Shown one piece after another: positions 1 through 6,724 of a stretch of 17,289 nucleotides of DNA. The stretch spans positions 1-17,289 of the forward strand of contig JBBSHY010000020.1 in the NCBI GenBank assembly GCA_038232415.1, in the 5' to 3' direction. The position numbers and the translations under genes were made by a program. Each line of letters starts with the position of its first letter. Positions within the stretch are counted from its first letter, which is position 1. The notes under the pieces are model-generated. The model did no database searches. It saw nothing but the letters and a program-made list of their open reading frames with translations, and was not told the DNA's origin. The DNA is from JBBRXZ01 sp038232415 (lineage in GTDB: Bacteria > Patescibacteriota > Saccharimonadia > Saccharimonadales > UBA4665).

Positions 1-849
1 CGCCCATTGACTTTCACTGAATTCGAGCGGCATATTAATCAGACAGTGTATGTTTCGGCCACGCCCGCCGAGTACGAAATCTCCAGGAGCCCTGAACCGG
101 CCCAGCAGGTTATCCGACCGACCGGATTGCTTGATCCGCCCATTGAGGTCCGGCCGATCGAAGGCCAGATTGACGATTTAATTGCTGAAATCCGCGACAC
201 TACCGCCAAACACCAGCGCGTCCTGGTAACGACACTTACCAAACGCATGAGTGAAGACCTGGCCGAATATTTGCAGGAAATTAACATTAAAGTGGCTTAT
301 TTGCACAGCGACGTCGATACCCTGGACCGCACGGACATCCTGCGTGATTTACGCCTGGGCGTTTATGACGTACTGGTTGGAATTAATCTTTTGCGGGAAG
401 GGTTGGACTTGCCGGAAGTATCGCTGGTAGCTATCCTCGATGCCGATAAGGAAGGTTTCTTAAGGAGCGAACAAGCCCTGATCCAGACCGTTGGCCGGGC
501 CGCCCGCCACGAAAAGGGCCATGTAATTATGTATGCCGACCGTGTCACCAAGAGTATGCAAAAGACCATTGACGAAACTACGCGCCGCCGCAAAATCCAG
601 AAAGACTACAATACCAAACATGGCATCACCCCGACCGGGATCCAGCGCTCGATTGAAGCCGGTATGCGCCCTGAATTAACCGATGAAGCTAAACGTGCCA
701 AACTGGACCTGAAGAAGATTCCAAAAGACGAATACGGCTCACTAATGCGTGATCTAACCTCCCAGATGGACCTGGCTGCCGCCAACCTCCAATTTGAAAC
801 CGCCGCCGAACTCCGCGACCTAATCGAAGATATCAAGAAAAAGCTCTAG
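1..849 (+). CDS. uvrB: UvrABC system protein B, C-terminal part (5' end outside window)
   Basis: UvrB is the helicase-like damage-verifying subunit of UvrABC nucleotide excision repair; it loads with UvrA and recruits UvrC. The reading frame is open from base 1 (Arg-Pro-Leu-Thr-Phe), so the gene begins upstream; the TTG at 7 is only an internal Leu codon. Visible are the VYVSATP helicase motif near window residue 17, the LHSDVDTLDR segment, the INLLREGLDLPEVSLVAILDADKEGFLRS block split across residues 128-155, motif VI QTVGRAARH, and a C-terminal UVR domain (about the last 35 residues, coiled-coil, the UvrC-binding module). About 282 codons are present of a family that is usually near 670 residues, so the N-terminal Walker A and beta-hairpin are missing from this window. 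Its TAG stop overlaps the stop of the convergent hydrolase gene. Confidence 0.97.
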   Translation, partial: RPLTFTEFERHINQTVYVSATPAEYEISRSPEPAQQVIRPTGLLDPPIEVRPIEGQIDDLIAEIRDTTAKHQRVLVTTLTKRMSEDLAEYLQEINIKVAYLHSDVDTLDRTDILRDLRLGVYDVLVGINLLREGLDLPEVSLVAILDADKEGFLRSEQALIQTVGRAARHEKGHVIMYADRVTKSMQKTIDETTRRRKIQKDYNTKHGITPTGIQRSIEAGMRPELTDEAKRAKLDLKKIPKDEYGSLMRDLTSQMDLAAANLQFETAAELRDLIEDIKKKL

Positions 850-1700
850 GCCGCTATAGTCTCCAAAGAAGGCAGTTCAGCGTCAAGTTCAAAAAGACGC
901 CGGGAAACTGCTGGCCGGAAAATCGGACCTAAGTGTCCACCACGATATTTTAAGACATCGTCAAACGGCATGCCTTTAATGCCGTCCTCCTGAGCGTCAG
1001 CAGGGATAAGTCTATCCTTGTCACCGTACACGAAGCGGATAAAAGGCGCATCTGGGTTAGACTTTACAGAAATTATAGAATCGTGCGCGGATCCATGAGT
1101 CAACTCATATATTTCGGCTCTCACTGCCTGCCGCCGCCGCACAATATTTTTAATTGTAGAAACCCCCAATCTTCCAACGTTGAAAGGATCTTCTATGGCA
1201 TGTTCGGCCAGTTCTATTCCTTCTGCCGCGAAATGCATTAATACTTCCCGCTTCGTAGGATCACGCTGAATGAAACCTGCAGACGAAATGAGCGTGGCAG
1301 ATTGAACCCAGCTTTCGGCCCGTTCAAGTGCCATAGCTGTTACGTAGCCTCCCATCGACAACCCCATTGCCTGTCGGTTTAAGCCTTCAGGTACAGCATC
1401 AATAATGGCTGCCATATCATTTGCGTTTTCTTTTAAAGCTTCCGTTGAGCCGGTGTTAGTATAACCGAATGTTACGGCAATATTCCCGGCGTGGGCGGCT
1501 TCGTGGGCAGGTAATCTCATGGAGTGACCGGCACCCAGCCATCCGTTTGCCATTACATATATGTTTCCGTTCTGCTCATGTTCAGGGGGTTCCCGCCAAA
1601 CTATGGGTATATCATGGTCTTCCGTTGCGACCACACCTTCGTAACGAGTTCCGTACTCGGTCTCGTGCCCCTGCTCTAAATCTAAATGCAGCTCACTCAT
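846..1700 (-). CDS. alpha/beta hydrolase fold protein
   Basis: Predicted serine hydrolase of 284 residues, cytosolic (no signal peptide or membrane segment seen). The nucleophile elbow G-L-S-M-G puts the catalytic Ser at 115. A plausible acid is Asp229 in GDKDRLIP, and the catalytic His is His256 in RGGHLGP, in the order and spacing expected for the fold. An oxyanion-type loop (ANGWLGAG, residues 51-58) precedes the elbow. The substrate cannot be told from the sequence; esterase, lipase-like and peptidase-like members share this layout. The ATG at 1700 is preceded by AAGGA (1706-1710) five bases away, a normal Shine-Dalgarno, unlike many genes nearby. A weak -10-like TATGAT lies at 1730-1735. 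The gene converges on uvrB, and the two TAG stops share the palindrome CTAG at 846-849. Confidence 0.88.
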   Translation of the reverse strand: MSELHLDLEQGHETEYGTRYEGVVATEDHDIPIVWREPPEHEQNGNIYVMANGWLGAGHSMRLPAHEAAHAGNIAVTFGYTNTGSTEALKENANDMAAIIDAVPEGLNRQAMGLSMGGYVTAMALERAESWVQSATLISSAGFIQRDPTKREVLMHFAAEGIELAEHAIEDPFNVGRLGVSTIKNIVRRRQAVRAEIYELTHGSAHDSIISVKSNPDAPFIRFVYGDKDRLIPADAQEDGIKGMPFDDVLKYRGGHLGPIFRPAVSRRLFELDAELPSLETIAA

Positions 1701-1842
1701 TTTTTTCCTTCAGAGGGCTATTTAGAATGATCATACTTTTCTTCTTCTGTGAAAAATCTTACTTAGACTAAGAGTAGCCTTATGCTAATGCTTTGTAAAG
1801 ACGAATTTGTCACATAAACATTCTGTAGACTAATTGTCGTTA

Positions 1843-1860
1843 AATTTACAGGGGTAAATT
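1843..1860. repeat. 7-bp inverted repeat upstream of gatC promoter
   Basis: AATTTAC (1843-1849), four-base spacer AGGG, GTAAATT (1854-1860), perfect arms. A second palindrome, GGCATGCC, follows at 1864-1871, and a shorter one (CTTAG-A-CTAAG) lies at 1762-1772. They sit in the 201-base divergent gap between the hydrolase gene and gatC, just upstream of the gatC -10 box. They may be operators or chance palindromes in AT-rich DNA. Nothing else is recognised in this gap. Confidence 0.4.
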
Positions 1861-1881
1861 GATGGCATGCCGTCACTAATC

Positions 1882-1890
1882 TGTTACAAT
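1882..1890 (+). promoter_or_regulatory. extended -10 promoter of the gat operon
   Basis: TG-T-TACAAT: an extended -10 with the hexamer at 1885-1890, eleven bases before the gatC ATG. No -35 at 16-18 bp stands out (TTGATG at 1859-1864 is 20 bp away). Transcription would start near 1897, leaving about a five-base leader, too short for a Shine-Dalgarno. Confidence 0.55.
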
Positions 1891-1901
1891 TATAGGTAAT
1901 T

Positions 1902-2195
1902 ATGGCAAAGCTTACCAGAGATGATGTATTGAAATTGGCACGACTGGCGCGGCTTGATGTGACAGATAACGAAGTGGAAGAGTATAGACGCGAACTTTCA
2001 GAGATTCTGCAATACGTGGAGCAGCTAGGATCGGTCGATGTAAAAGGGCTCAAACCGACTAACCAAGTTACCGGCCTAACCAACGTTATGCGCGAGGATG
2101 AAATCAAAGACTATGGTTACGATCCTGCCGATTTACTAAAAAACGTGCCGGCACTCCAAGATAACCAGATCAAAGTTAAACGGATGATTAGTTAA
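1902..2195 (+). CDS. gatC: Asp-tRNA(Asn)/Glu-tRNA(Gln) amidotransferase subunit C
   Basis: GatC is the small stabilising subunit that wraps around GatA and GatB in the complex converting Glu-tRNA(Gln) or Asp-tRNA(Asn) to the amidated form. The 97-residue product is full length. It begins with the family pattern (LTRDDVLKLARLARLDV, then a heptad-like helix ELSEILQYVEQL) and ends with the MREDEI...LLKNVPALQDNQIKV segment typical of GatC. First gene of a four-gene operon; its TAA overlaps the gatA ATG by one base (TAATG). There is no good Shine-Dalgarno before the ATG. Confidence 0.96.
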   Translation: MAKLTRDDVLKLARLARLDVTDNEVEEYRRELSEILQYVEQLGSVDVKGLKPTNQVTGLTNVMREDEIKDYGYDPADLLKNVPALQDNQIKVKRMIS

Positions 2196-3634
2196 TGACC
2201 AACCAGTGGCTACCGATTTATGAGCTGGCTGCCCAAGTGCAAGCTGGCGAACTAAAAGCCGTTGATTTAGTAGAGAGGTCGCTTAAAACCATTGCTGACA
2301 AAAAGGACTATGAAGCAATCATTACCACTACTGAAACCCGGGCCAGAGAGCGAGCCAAAGATGTTGACCGCAGGGTTAACAAAGGTGAGAAAATCGGCCG
2401 GCTGGCTGGTGTGCCGTTTATTGCCAAAGACAACTTCCTGGTGTTTGGCGAGGAAACCACGGCTGCCAGTAATATGCTTAAAGGCTTTACTGCACCATAC
2501 CAGGCGACAGCTATCAATAAGCTGGAGGCGGAAGGTGCTATTTGCGTCGCCAAAGCTAACCTGGATGCCTTTGCCCACGGTTCATCGACAGAAAACAGCG
2601 ACTTTATGACTACCAAAAACCCCTATGATAAAACCCGGGTGCCTGGTGGCTCATCCGGCGGTTCGGCAACTGCAGTGGCTCTGGAGATGGCACCTTTCGC
2701 GACCGGCACGGACACCGGCAGCTCGATACGCTTGCCGGCAGCATTTTGCGGAGTAGTAGGGTTGAAACCCAGTTACGGCTCGGTAAGCCGGAGCGGTGTG
2801 GTGGCCATGGCTTCCAGTTTGGACGTGATTGGCCCGCTGGCCCGCACGGTTGAAGATACGGCCTTGGTATTTGACGTCATGGCTGGAAAAGATGAACTTG
2901 ACAGTACAACTATAGATCGTGACCCTGACGGTTATGAGCTAAAGCAAAAGGAAATTAATACTGATCTAAAGGGCAAGAAAATAGCTATCATAAAAGAATA
3001 TATGGACGAAAACGTCGAGGAAGCGGTCCGTAAGCCAATTTTGGCAGCTATAGATAAGTTTAAAAAAGCCGGGGCAGAAATAGGGGAAGTCAGCCTGCCA
3101 TCTATGCCTTTATCGCTGGCGATTTATTATATCCTCTGTCCGGCCGAAGTTAGCAGCAACCTTAGTCGCTATGATGGCCAGCGTTACCCTTATAGCTATG
3201 CTGATGCCAAGAACATGGACGAAAGCTATATGCTAAGCCGGTCGCGGGGGTTTGGCAAAGAAGCAAAACGGCGCATTATGATCGGTACGCACGTTTTATC
3301 CAGCGGCTACTACGACGCGTATTATAAAAAGGCCCAGACGGTAAGGACGAAGCTCATCCATGAATTTGACGACGTCTTTAAGCAATATGATTTCCTGGTT
3401 GGCCCGGTTTCGCCAACGCTGCCGTTTAAGATTGGTGAAAAAAGCAGCGACCCGCTTGAAATGTATCTGGCAGACCTTTTAGTAGCGGGATCAAATCTGG
3501 CAGGTATTTGTGCGATTAGTATACCGGCTGGCCTGAGCGAAGGACTTCCGGTGGGCTTACAGATCATGGCCCCCCAAAGAGCCGACCGGCACCTCTTGAT
3601 GCTGGCCAGGCAGGCTGAGGAGTTACTGGCATGA
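2195..3634 (+). CDS. gatA: Asp-tRNA(Asn)/Glu-tRNA(Gln) amidotransferase subunit A
   Basis: GatA is the glutaminase subunit of GatCAB: it hydrolyses glutamine and feeds ammonia through a tunnel to GatB. The 479-residue product carries the amidase-signature Ser-cisSer-Lys triad: Lys78 in PFIAKDNF, cis-Ser153 in GGSSGGS, and nucleophile Ser177 in GTDTGSSIRLP. Numbering is within one residue of characterised GatA proteins. The conserved RVPGGSSGGSA and GLKPSYGSVSRSGV blocks are intact, and the C-terminal end (GLPVGLQIMAP) is typical. No Shine-Dalgarno is obvious, so initiation is probably coupled to the gatC stop through TAATG. Its TGA overlaps the next ATG by four bases. Confidence 0.97.
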   Translation: MTNQWLPIYELAAQVQAGELKAVDLVERSLKTIADKKDYEAIITTTETRARERAKDVDRRVNKGEKIGRLAGVPFIAKDNFLVFGEETTAASNMLKGFTAPYQATAINKLEAEGAICVAKANLDAFAHGSSTENSDFMTTKNPYDKTRVPGGSSGGSATAVALEMAPFATGTDTGSSIRLPAAFCGVVGLKPSYGSVSRSGVVAMASSLDVIGPLARTVEDTALVFDVMAGKDELDSTTIDRDPDGYELKQKEINTDLKGKKIAIIKEYMDENVEEAVRKPILAAIDKFKKAGAEIGEVSLPSMPLSLAIYYILCPAEVSSNLSRYDGQRYPYSYADAKNMDESYMLSRSRGFGKEAKRRIMIGTHVLSSGYYDAYYKKAQTVRTKLIHEFDDVFKQYDFLVGPVSPTLPFKIGEKSSDPLEMYLADLLVAGSNLAGICAISIPAGLSEGLPVGLQIMAPQRADRHLLMLARQAEELLA

Positions 3635-3984
3635 GATTTTTCATACGCCGCCGCCGTAAGCTTAACGTAGAGCATTTCAGTAAGCGCTGGCATGAGCTCC
3701 AAAAACACTGTGTATCGCGCCAGACTTGGCCGCTCGCAATTGTCGATGCCGATAAATTGCTGGCAGATGCTCTCAAACGCAGCCATTACAAGGGTAAAAC
3801 TACGGGCGAGCGTCTGGTGGCTGCCCAGCATACTATGACAAGCAACATGTCTGTCTGGTTTGGCCACAAATTACGCAACCGCATCGTCCAGGAAGACCTT
3901 CGCAAACTAAAAAAGAAGGACGTGAAAGAAGCCCTGACCGGTTTTCGTCAGGCCTTACGGGATTTAGGAGCGCTGGAAAGATGA
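3631..3984 (+). CDS. conserved-looking small helical protein inside the gat operon (HEPN-like RN motif)
   Basis: A 117-residue, strongly basic, mostly helical protein of unknown function between gatA and gatB, joined to both by ATGA overlaps, so it is surely co-translated with them. It begins with a run of arginines (MRFFIRRRRK). The middle holds VDADKLLADALKRSHYKG with TTGERL, and the C-terminal part has HKLRNRIVQED followed by a helix ending DLGALER. I recall proteins of this shape in CPR genomes carrying a RN-x-x-V-H signature reminiscent of HEPN folds; that is memory, not a search result. Here the position of the expected His is Gln87 (R82-N83-R84-I85-V86-Q87), so nuclease activity of HEPN type would not be expected. 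It could be an RNA-binding accessory of GatCAB or simply a passenger. Real gene: high confidence; function: unknown. Confidence 0.85.
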   Translation: MRFFIRRRRKLNVEHFSKRWHELQKHCVSRQTWPLAIVDADKLLADALKRSHYKGKTTGERLVAAQHTMTSNMSVWFGHKLRNRIVQEDLRKLKKKDVKEALTGFRQALRDLGALER

Positions 3985-5474
3985 TTAACCCACAGATAAG
4001 GGCCAAGTATGGAGCCACGATTGGTATAGAGTGCCACGTTCAGTTGAAAACCAAAACTAAGCTGTTTTCGGCAGTGGGCAATGATGCCAGAGAAGCACTC
4101 CCTAATACCCTCGTTAACCACATAGATTTTGGCCTTCCCGGCGCTTTGCCTGTCCTCAACAGTGAAGCTATTCACCTGGCCAGCCGGGCCGCTTTTGCAC
4201 TGAATTCTACACCCCAAAAGTTCAGTAAATTTGACCGTAAACATTATTTTTATCCTGACTTACCCATGGGCTACCAGATTACCCAATATGACGAACCAAT
4301 TGTTTTAGGGGGTTCCGTAGATATAAAGGTCGATGGTCAACCAAAGACTATCGGTATTACCCGAGCCCATCTGGAGGCCGATGCCGGTAAAAGCACCCAC
4401 CCAGTCAATGCAGATTATAGCTTGGTAGACCTGAACCGGGCCGGAACGCCGCTGTTGGAAATCGTCAGCGAGCCGGACATGCACACTAGCGCCGAAGCCA
4501 AAGCCTATGCCCGCGAGCTGTACCTGCGCATGCGTTACGCCGATGTTAGCGACGCGAACCTTTACTACGGCAATATGCGCTTTGATGTTAACGTCAGCGT
4601 CAGTAAAAATGACGAGTTAGGCACGCGCTCCGAAACTAAGAACCTCAACAGCTTCCGCAGTGTCGAAAAAGCCGTCGATTACGAAATAACCCGGCAAATA
4701 GAACGCCTCGAAAAAGGCGAGGTAATAGTCCAGGAAACCCGCGGCTGGGACGATGCCAAGCAAAAAACCATCAGCCAGCGTTCCAAAGAAAACGCCGACG
4801 ACTATCGCTACATGCCCGACCCCGACCTCCCACCCGTAGTCCTCAAAGCCGACTACATAGCAAAAATCAAAGCCGAAATGCCTCCCATGCCTGACGAATG
4901 GCGCCAAAAATTGTCCAAACTAGGATTAGATAAACCACAGATCGAAACCTTATTAGATAATCCTGAGCTCCTGGCTGTTTTAGATGATGCCTTAGGTCGA
5001 AATATTGACAATCAACATATAAAGAATATCGCCAATTGGCTAACTTCTCATGTCATGAAACATGTATCAGACGGTTATGATCTAGCAAGTGAGTACAAGA
5101 TGACCACAGACGATTGGCTAGTGGTCTCAGAGATGGTTCGAGAGGGGGATTTGAGTAGCTCGCGCGCCAAGGATTTGATAGATGCTTTATTGCTTGACAT
5201 AAAGTTAGATCATCCAGCTGAATCACTTGAAGAAAAACGTGTATCACTTAAAAAAAGAGCCGAAGCAAAAGGGCTCATCCAAGTATCTAATGAGGTAGAG
5301 ATTACGAAAATCGTCGAACAGATTCTCAATGACAATCCTAAAGCAGCAGAAGACGTCAAAAACGGCGAAACCAAAGCCATCGGTTTCCTCGTTGGTCAGG
5401 TCATGAAAGCCAGCAAGGGCAAAGCCAACCCAGGACTTGCCCAGGAACTTATCAAAAAACAACTCGAACTGTAG
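3981..5474 (+). CDS. gatB: Asp-tRNA(Asn)/Glu-tRNA(Gln) amidotransferase subunit B
   Basis: GatB phosphorylates the tRNA-bound Glu/Asp and transamidates it with ammonia from GatA. The 497-residue product is full length. The N-terminal catalytic domain shows IGIECHVQLKTKTKLFS, DFGLPGALPVLN, RKHYFYPDLPMGYQITQ, GITRAHLEADAGKSTH, VDLNRAGTPLLEIVSEPD and SETKNLNSFRSVEKA. DDYRYMPDPDLPP precedes a helical linker and a YqeY-like tail domain (from about residue 340), which grips the tRNA elbow. AGGAG at 3966-3970, ten bases before the ATG, is a reasonable Shine-Dalgarno, and the ATGA overlap couples it to the preceding gene. Base composition changes inside the gene: about 51% GC over 4561-4920 and about 40% over 4921-5340, matching the start of the linker/tail region. 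Confidence 0.97.
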   Translation: MINPQIRAKYGATIGIECHVQLKTKTKLFSAVGNDAREALPNTLVNHIDFGLPGALPVLNSEAIHLASRAAFALNSTPQKFSKFDRKHYFYPDLPMGYQITQYDEPIVLGGSVDIKVDGQPKTIGITRAHLEADAGKSTHPVNADYSLVDLNRAGTPLLEIVSEPDMHTSAEAKAYARELYLRMRYADVSDANLYYGNMRFDVNVSVSKNDELGTRSETKNLNSFRSVEKAVDYEITRQIERLEKGEVIVQETRGWDDAKQKTISQRSKENADDYRYMPDPDLPPVVLKADYIAKIKAEMPPMPDEWRQKLSKLGLDKPQIETLLDNPELLAVLDDALGRNIDNQHIKNIANWLTSHVMKHVSDGYDLASEYKMTTDDWLVVSEMVREGDLSSSRAKDLIDALLLDIKLDHPAESLEEKRVSLKKRAEAKGLIQVSNEVEITKIVEQILNDNPKAAEDVKNGETKAIGFLVGQVMKASKGKANPGLAQELIKKQLEL

Positions 5475-5510
5475 TTTGGTTTGAGCGTACTCTCCTAAGC
5501 GAAGGCGTTG

Positions 5511-5539
5511 TTGCAGAATATTTCATTGTATGTTATAAA
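5511..5539 (+). promoter_or_regulatory. sigma70-type promoter giving a leaderless start at 5546
   Basis: -35 TTGCAG (5511-5516), 17-bp spacer, -10 TATAAA (5534-5539), then six bases to the ATG. The expected transcription start is at or next to the A of the start codon. No Shine-Dalgarno lies between. Confidence 0.65.
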
Positions 5540-5545
5540 TTATAC

Positions 5546-5824
5546 ATGAGTACTGGTGAAGAAAATTTACAGGAAGTACGTATAGAAGTTCCCGATCGGG
5601 ATATGGACGAATTAATGGGTGTAATTAATGATTTCGTATCTGTCAAAGGTTTGCCCATCGTGGTCGGAGAAGCTTCTCCAAGGGCCTCCGACTTCTATCT
5701 TCCTAACCGTGAGAGAGACCCAAGATATGCTTCAATCCCTTATAATTCTACAATTGTCAGTTTTGTGTCCATGGGTAAAGACGAAGAAGGTAAGCCACAG
5801 CCCTCTGTACCTAATAGTAGTTAA
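5546..5824 (+). CDS. hypothetical protein, probable N-terminal part of a frameshifted gene
   Basis: A 92-residue product that I do not recognise: acidic and soluble, with an alternating strand-like segment (EVRIEVPDRDMDELMGVINDF) at residues 10-30 and a second strand pair starting near YNSTIVSFVSMGKDEEG. It has its own well-formed promoter. The reading frame stops at 5822-5824 just after a CCC at 5801-5803. If one C of that run is skipped, the frame joins the following one and continues as P-L-Y-L-I-V-V-N-H-K, a natural second beta strand, all the way to 6386. The gene is therefore likely one unit of about 280 codons interrupted by a +1 frameshift. The two halves could instead be separate genes. 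Confidence 0.6.
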   Translation: MSTGEENLQEVRIEVPDRDMDELMGVINDFVSVKGLPIVVGEASPRASDFYLPNRERDPRYASIPYNSTIVSFVSMGKDEEGKPQPSVPNSS

Positions 5825-5852
5825 TCATAAAATAAAAGCAGTCGCTAAAACA

Positions 5853-6386
5853 ATGTACGACGAAGATACTGCTAATGATATGGACAGCCCTGGCAGCCTA
5901 GTAGGTGGACTTTTAAGAGCAAATAACAAAGAAGAGAGTGATTACCTGATAGATCATAGTCATATACGCGCTGATAAACTTGGTGAGCTTGTTCCAGTTT
6001 TAAAGCAAGGCGTTGCGCGGAAACGTGATCAGTTTGACCATGATAAAGATATTCTTGATCGTCGATTTGTTCAAGGTTCAGAAAAAAGTCTCATTAGGGC
6101 AGAGGCACTTGTGGAGGTTCTCGCAGTGTGTTCCGAAAATTTAGTACTGGCTCCAAACGAAGCAGTTGACCCTACGACCGGAGAGTTTGAACCCGCTGAG
6201 TCTGAAGGACAGCCTAAATATCACTTTTTTGAGGAGGATGGTATGGAGGGCATGGTAAGTCCGGACGGTGTTATATTTGCTAGACACCCGGATGGAATGA
6301 TGACTATTGAATATCCAGGGGATAAAATTCTATACCTTATGCCTGACGGAGGAACTAAAGTACTAAACTTAAAACAGGATCCTTAA
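5853..6386 (+). CDS. hypothetical protein with C-terminal PDG repeats, probable second part of the same gene
   Basis: The frame is open well upstream of this ATG (from 5628), but the early part reads like noise until about 5802, where it becomes plausible protein (LYLIVVNHKIKAVAKTMYDED). The ATG at 5853 is the first reasonable independent start, and it has neither a Shine-Dalgarno nor a -10 box close to it, which favours a frameshifted continuation of the preceding frame. The product is acidic. The middle (GVARKRDQFDHDKDILDRRF) is helical. The C-terminal 50 residues show three turns spaced about 10-20 residues apart: SPDGVIF, HPDGMMTIEYPGD and MPDGGTKVLNL, a strand-turn repeat resembling the PDG repeats of the TCP10 C-terminal/G-box fold. 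Function is unknown. Confidence 0.6.
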   Translation: MYDEDTANDMDSPGSLVGGLLRANNKEESDYLIDHSHIRADKLGELVPVLKQGVARKRDQFDHDKDILDRRFVQGSEKSLIRAEALVEVLAVCSENLVLAPNEAVDPTTGEFEPAESEGQPKYHFFEEDGMEGMVSPDGVIFARHPDGMMTIEYPGDKILYLMPDGGTKVLNLKQDP

Positions 6387-6455
6387 CAGGCTCGGTAATC
6401 GTAACAGAAGTTTGAATCTTCGCCAGCAAGAGAACCTATTTTCAATAAAAAATTG

Positions 6456-6484
6456 TTGACGGATGTTAACTTAACAGATACTAT
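6456..6484 (+). promoter_or_regulatory. promoter of the toxin-antitoxin operon
   Basis: -35 TTGACG (6456-6461), spacer exactly 17 bp, -10 TACTAT (6479-6484), six bases, then the antitoxin ATG at 6491. Predicted transcription start is the A of the ATG. A 13-base palindrome fills most of the spacer, a classic position for autorepression by the RHH antitoxin. Confidence 0.7.
6464..6476. repeat. 13-base palindromic operator candidate in the TA promoter
   Basis: TGTTAA-C-TTAACA: perfect six-base arms around one central C, lying between the -35 and -10 boxes. RHH antitoxins usually bind short palindromes overlapping their own promoter, so this is the likely operator (inference). Confidence 0.6.
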
Positions 6485-6490
6485 AGAAGT

Positions 6491-6724
6491 ATGAGTACTA
6501 TAAGTTTTTCGGTTGAAGATGAGTTAAAACGTAATTTTGTGGCGCAAGCTAAGCGCGAGAAAAAATCCCAGAGCGAGTTATTCCGCCAGATGTGTCTGGA
6601 AAAAAAGAAAACAGAGGATTTTACCAACACTATCCGTCGCTTACGAAAAAAATACGCGCTTGACACTGAGAAAATGGGTATCTACACAGTCGATGACGTC
6701 GCTGATTTGCTACGCGAACCGTGA
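6491..6724 (+). CDS. ribbon-helix-helix antitoxin
   Basis: 77-residue antitoxin of a type II module. Residues 2-8 (STISFSV) form the DNA-contacting strand, followed by the first helix (EDELKRNFVAQAKREK) and the second (SQSELFRQMCLEKKK), the MetJ/CopG/Arc arrangement. The charged C-terminal tail (from about residue 40) would wrap the partner toxin. Translation starts at what looks like the first transcribed base. Its TGA overlaps the GTG of the toxin gene by four bases (GTGA), so the two proteins are co-translated. The RHH-PIN pairing supports the assignment more than the sequence of the small protein alone. Confidence 0.85.
   Translation: MSTISFSVEDELKRNFVAQAKREKKSQSELFRQMCLEKKKTEDFTNTIRRLRKKYALDTEKMGIYTVDDVADLLREP

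Noticed and set aside
1469..1771. Open frame on the plus strand opposite the hydrolase gene
   Set aside because: The product is low-complexity Arg/Ser-rich and lies antisense to a gene with intact catalytic motifs, so it is a shadow frame.
5628..5801. Early in-frame ATG at 5628 as the start of the second hypothetical frame
   Set aside because: The sequence up to about 5801 does not look like protein, overlaps a frame with its own promoter, and lacks initiation signals.
6395..6435. tRNA-like 3' fragment (GAAG-TTTGAAT-CTTC resembling a T-arm, followed by GCCAGC)
   Set aside because: Only four T-stem pairs form, no anticodon or D-arm is found upstream, and no matching acceptor strand is nearby. 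It could be an old tRNA remnant but is equally likely chance.
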